Notes under the pieces: generated by a model
Told to the model about the DNA's origin: nothing
Seen by the model: the letters and a program-made list of their open reading frames with translations, nothing else
The model's database searches: none
NCBI GenBank assembly: GCA_016929355.1
Contig: JAFGJA010000385.1
Span: forward strand, 1-7,735
Origin: Anaerolineae bacterium
GTDB lineage: Bacteria; Chloroflexota; Anaerolineae; Aggregatilineales; Aggregatilineaceae
Direction of reading: 5' to 3'
DNA: 7,735 nucleotides
Made by a program: the position numbers and the translations under genes
Part shown: positions 6,355 through 7,735 of the stretch, piece after piece
Numbering within the stretch: position 1 is the stretch's first letter
Layout: every line of letters begins with the position of its first letter

Positions 6355-7735
6355 ATGACCACGAACTTAGATGTCTTTTTTCGTCCGCGCGGGATTGCCG
6401 TGATCGGGGCCTCCCGTGATCCGCAAAAATTGGGGCATGGCGTGGTGCGTAATCTGGTGAATTACGGCTACGATGGCCCGATTTATCCCATTAATCCGAA
6501 AGCCAATACGATTTTTGACCGGCGCGTGTATGCCCGCATCGCTGACGCGCCCGATCCGCTTGACCTGGCGATCATCATCGTGCCCGCCCATAAAGTGGGG
6601 CATGAACTCGAACAATGCGGCGCACGCGGGATCAAGGCGGCGATCATCATTAGCGGCGGTTTCCGCGAGGTTGGTCCAGAGGGAGTCGCGCGTGAGCAAG
6701 CGGTGATCGCGGTGGCGCAGCGTTACGGGATGCGCTTGCTTGGCCCCAACGGGATCGGCTCGATTGACACACATACACCGCTTAATACCACCTTTGTGAA
6801 AGGGATGCCGGTCCCTGGCGGGATCGCGTTTTTGTCGCAGTCAGGCGCGGTGTGCGCCGCCGTGATCGACTGGGCGCGCGGGGCGGGGGTTGGCTTTAGC
6901 CGCCTCGTGAGTCTGGGGAATCAGGCGGATGTAAACGAGGCGGAGATGCTGACCGTCATCGGGCAGGATACGGATACGCATGTGATCACGGCGTATATCG
7001 AAGGCGTTTCGGATGGGCAGGCGTTTATCGCTGCCGCGTCCGACGTCGCGCGCCGGATTCCCATTTTGGCGCTAAAAGTTGGGCGTGGCAGTGGCGCGGC
7101 ACACGCGGTTGCCAGTCACACGGGCGCACTCGCCGGACGCGAAGAAGCGTATGCGGCGGCGTTCCGGCGGGCGGGGGTACTGCGGGCGGGCACGATGGAG
7201 GAATTGTTCGACTGGGCGCGTGCGCTGGCGTGGCAGCCGTTGCCTAAAGGTAATCGGGTCGCCATCCTGACTAATTCGGGTGGTCCGGGCATTCTGGCGT
7301 TGGACGCGCTCGAAGCGGCGGGGATGCAGCTTGCGCCGCTCACCGACGAAACCAAAGCCTATATCCGGCAGCGTGTCCCGGCGGCGGCAAGCGTCAAAAA
7401 TCCGGTGGATATTCTGGCGGGACCGGGTCCGGCGACCTATGCGCTGTGCCTGGATGCGCTGCTGACTGATCCGACGGTGGATGCGGTGGTGGCGATCACT
7501 GCGCCGCAGGACTGGTTCGCGCCGCTCAGTTTAGCGGAGGTGATCGGGGAATTTACCGGGCGCGGCAAGCCGATCCTGGCGACGATTATGGGGCTGGCGT
7601 CGGTCAGTGATGCGACAGCCGTCTTGCACCGCCGCCATATTCCGAATTTTGCGTTTCCCGAACGAGTTGGCAGCACATTGGCGGCGATGTGGCGGCGGCG
7701 GCAGTGGTTGGATGCGCAGGAGCATACTGCCGCCA
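6355..7735 (+). CDS. ADP-forming acyl-CoA synthetase (acetyl-CoA synthetase type), N-terminal part, cut by the window end
   Basis: The enzyme family converts acyl-CoA, ADP and phosphate to acid, ATP and CoA, or the reverse, through a phosphohistidine; it acts in the cytoplasm. The 460 visible residues are the alpha-subunit part. First comes a CoA-binding Rossmann domain, with FFRPRGIAVIGAS at 8-20 and YPINPK at about 44-49. Next are succinyl-CoA-ligase-like domains with SQSG 161-164, SLGNQADVNEAEML 186-199, Glu216 in YIEG, and SHTGALAG 254-261, whose His255 matches the phosphorylated histidine. TNSGGPG (306-312) and NPVD (349-352) follow. The family's usual GPNC motif reads GPNG at 130-133. 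The frame stays open to the edge. The missing part would normally be an ATP-grasp domain of roughly 200-250 residues; an added GNAT domain, making a Pat-type protein acetyltransferase, cannot be excluded. It is transcribed divergently from the kinase. Confidence 0.92.
   Translation, partial: MTTNLDVFFRPRGIAVIGASRDPQKLGHGVVRNLVNYGYDGPIYPINPKANTIFDRRVYARIADAPDPLDLAIIIVPAHKVGHELEQCGARGIKAAIIISGGFREVGPEGVAREQAVIAVAQRYGMRLLGPNGIGSIDTHTPLNTTFVKGMPVPGGIAFLSQSGAVCAAVIDWARGAGVGFSRLVSLGNQADVNEAEMLTVIGQDTDTHVITAYIEGVSDGQAFIAAASDVARRIPILALKVGRGSGAAHAVASHTGALAGREEAYAAAFRRAGVLRAGTMEELFDWARALAWQPLPKGNRVAILTNSGGPGILALDALEAAGMQLAPLTDETKAYIRQRVPAAASVKNPVDILAGPGPATYALCLDALLTDPTVDAVVAITAPQDWFAPLSLAEVIGEFTGRGKPILATIMGLASVSDATAVLHRRHIPNFAFPERVGSTLAAMWRRRQWLDAQEHTAA

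Noticed and set aside
6367..7725. Open frames inside the acyl-CoA synthetase region (6367-6774, 7116-7355, 7437-7676 minus; 7079-7270 plus)
   Set aside because: They overlap a continuous frame with clear family motifs from 6355 to the window end and have no protein features of their own.

Overview
The window looks like a piece of a moderately GC-rich bacterial chromosome, most likely from Chloroflexota (Anaerolineae-like). That assignment is an inference from the giant kinase/NTPase/WD40 protein, a style common in that phylum, and from a GTAGGGGC...GCCCCTAC palindrome of the kind scattered through such genomes. No marker gene fixes the taxon. No mobile element, CRISPR array, tRNA or rRNA was seen.

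Layout: (1) Positions 1-124 hold nothing I can support. (2) Positions 125-178 are a compact palindromic repeat which, read on the minus strand, folds into a near-perfect three-way junction starting 13 nt after the stop codon of the next gene. (3) 192-1151 (minus) encodes an exported sugar-type ABC substrate-binding protein with an unusual Cys-containing C-terminus. (4) 1152-1288 is a short intergenic region with a plausible sigma70-type promoter, a palindrome over its -10 box and further repeats. (5) 1289-6058 (minus) encodes a 1589-residue membrane protein: Ser/Thr kinase, nSTAND1-type NTPase, one membrane span, then about 14 WD40 repeats. (6) 6059-6354 is a divergent intergenic region, AT-rich towards its right side, with two inverted repeats and no convincing promoter. 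(7) 6355-7735 (plus) is the first 460 residues of an ADP-forming acyl-CoA synthetase, cut by the window edge.

Working together: kinase and binding protein lie in the same direction, 137 bp apart. The kinase and NTPase should be cytoplasmic and the WD40 region extracytoplasmic, where the exported binding protein would also be. A ligand-sensing link between them is attractive but unproven. The acyl-CoA synthetase is divergently transcribed and has no obvious functional tie to the other two.
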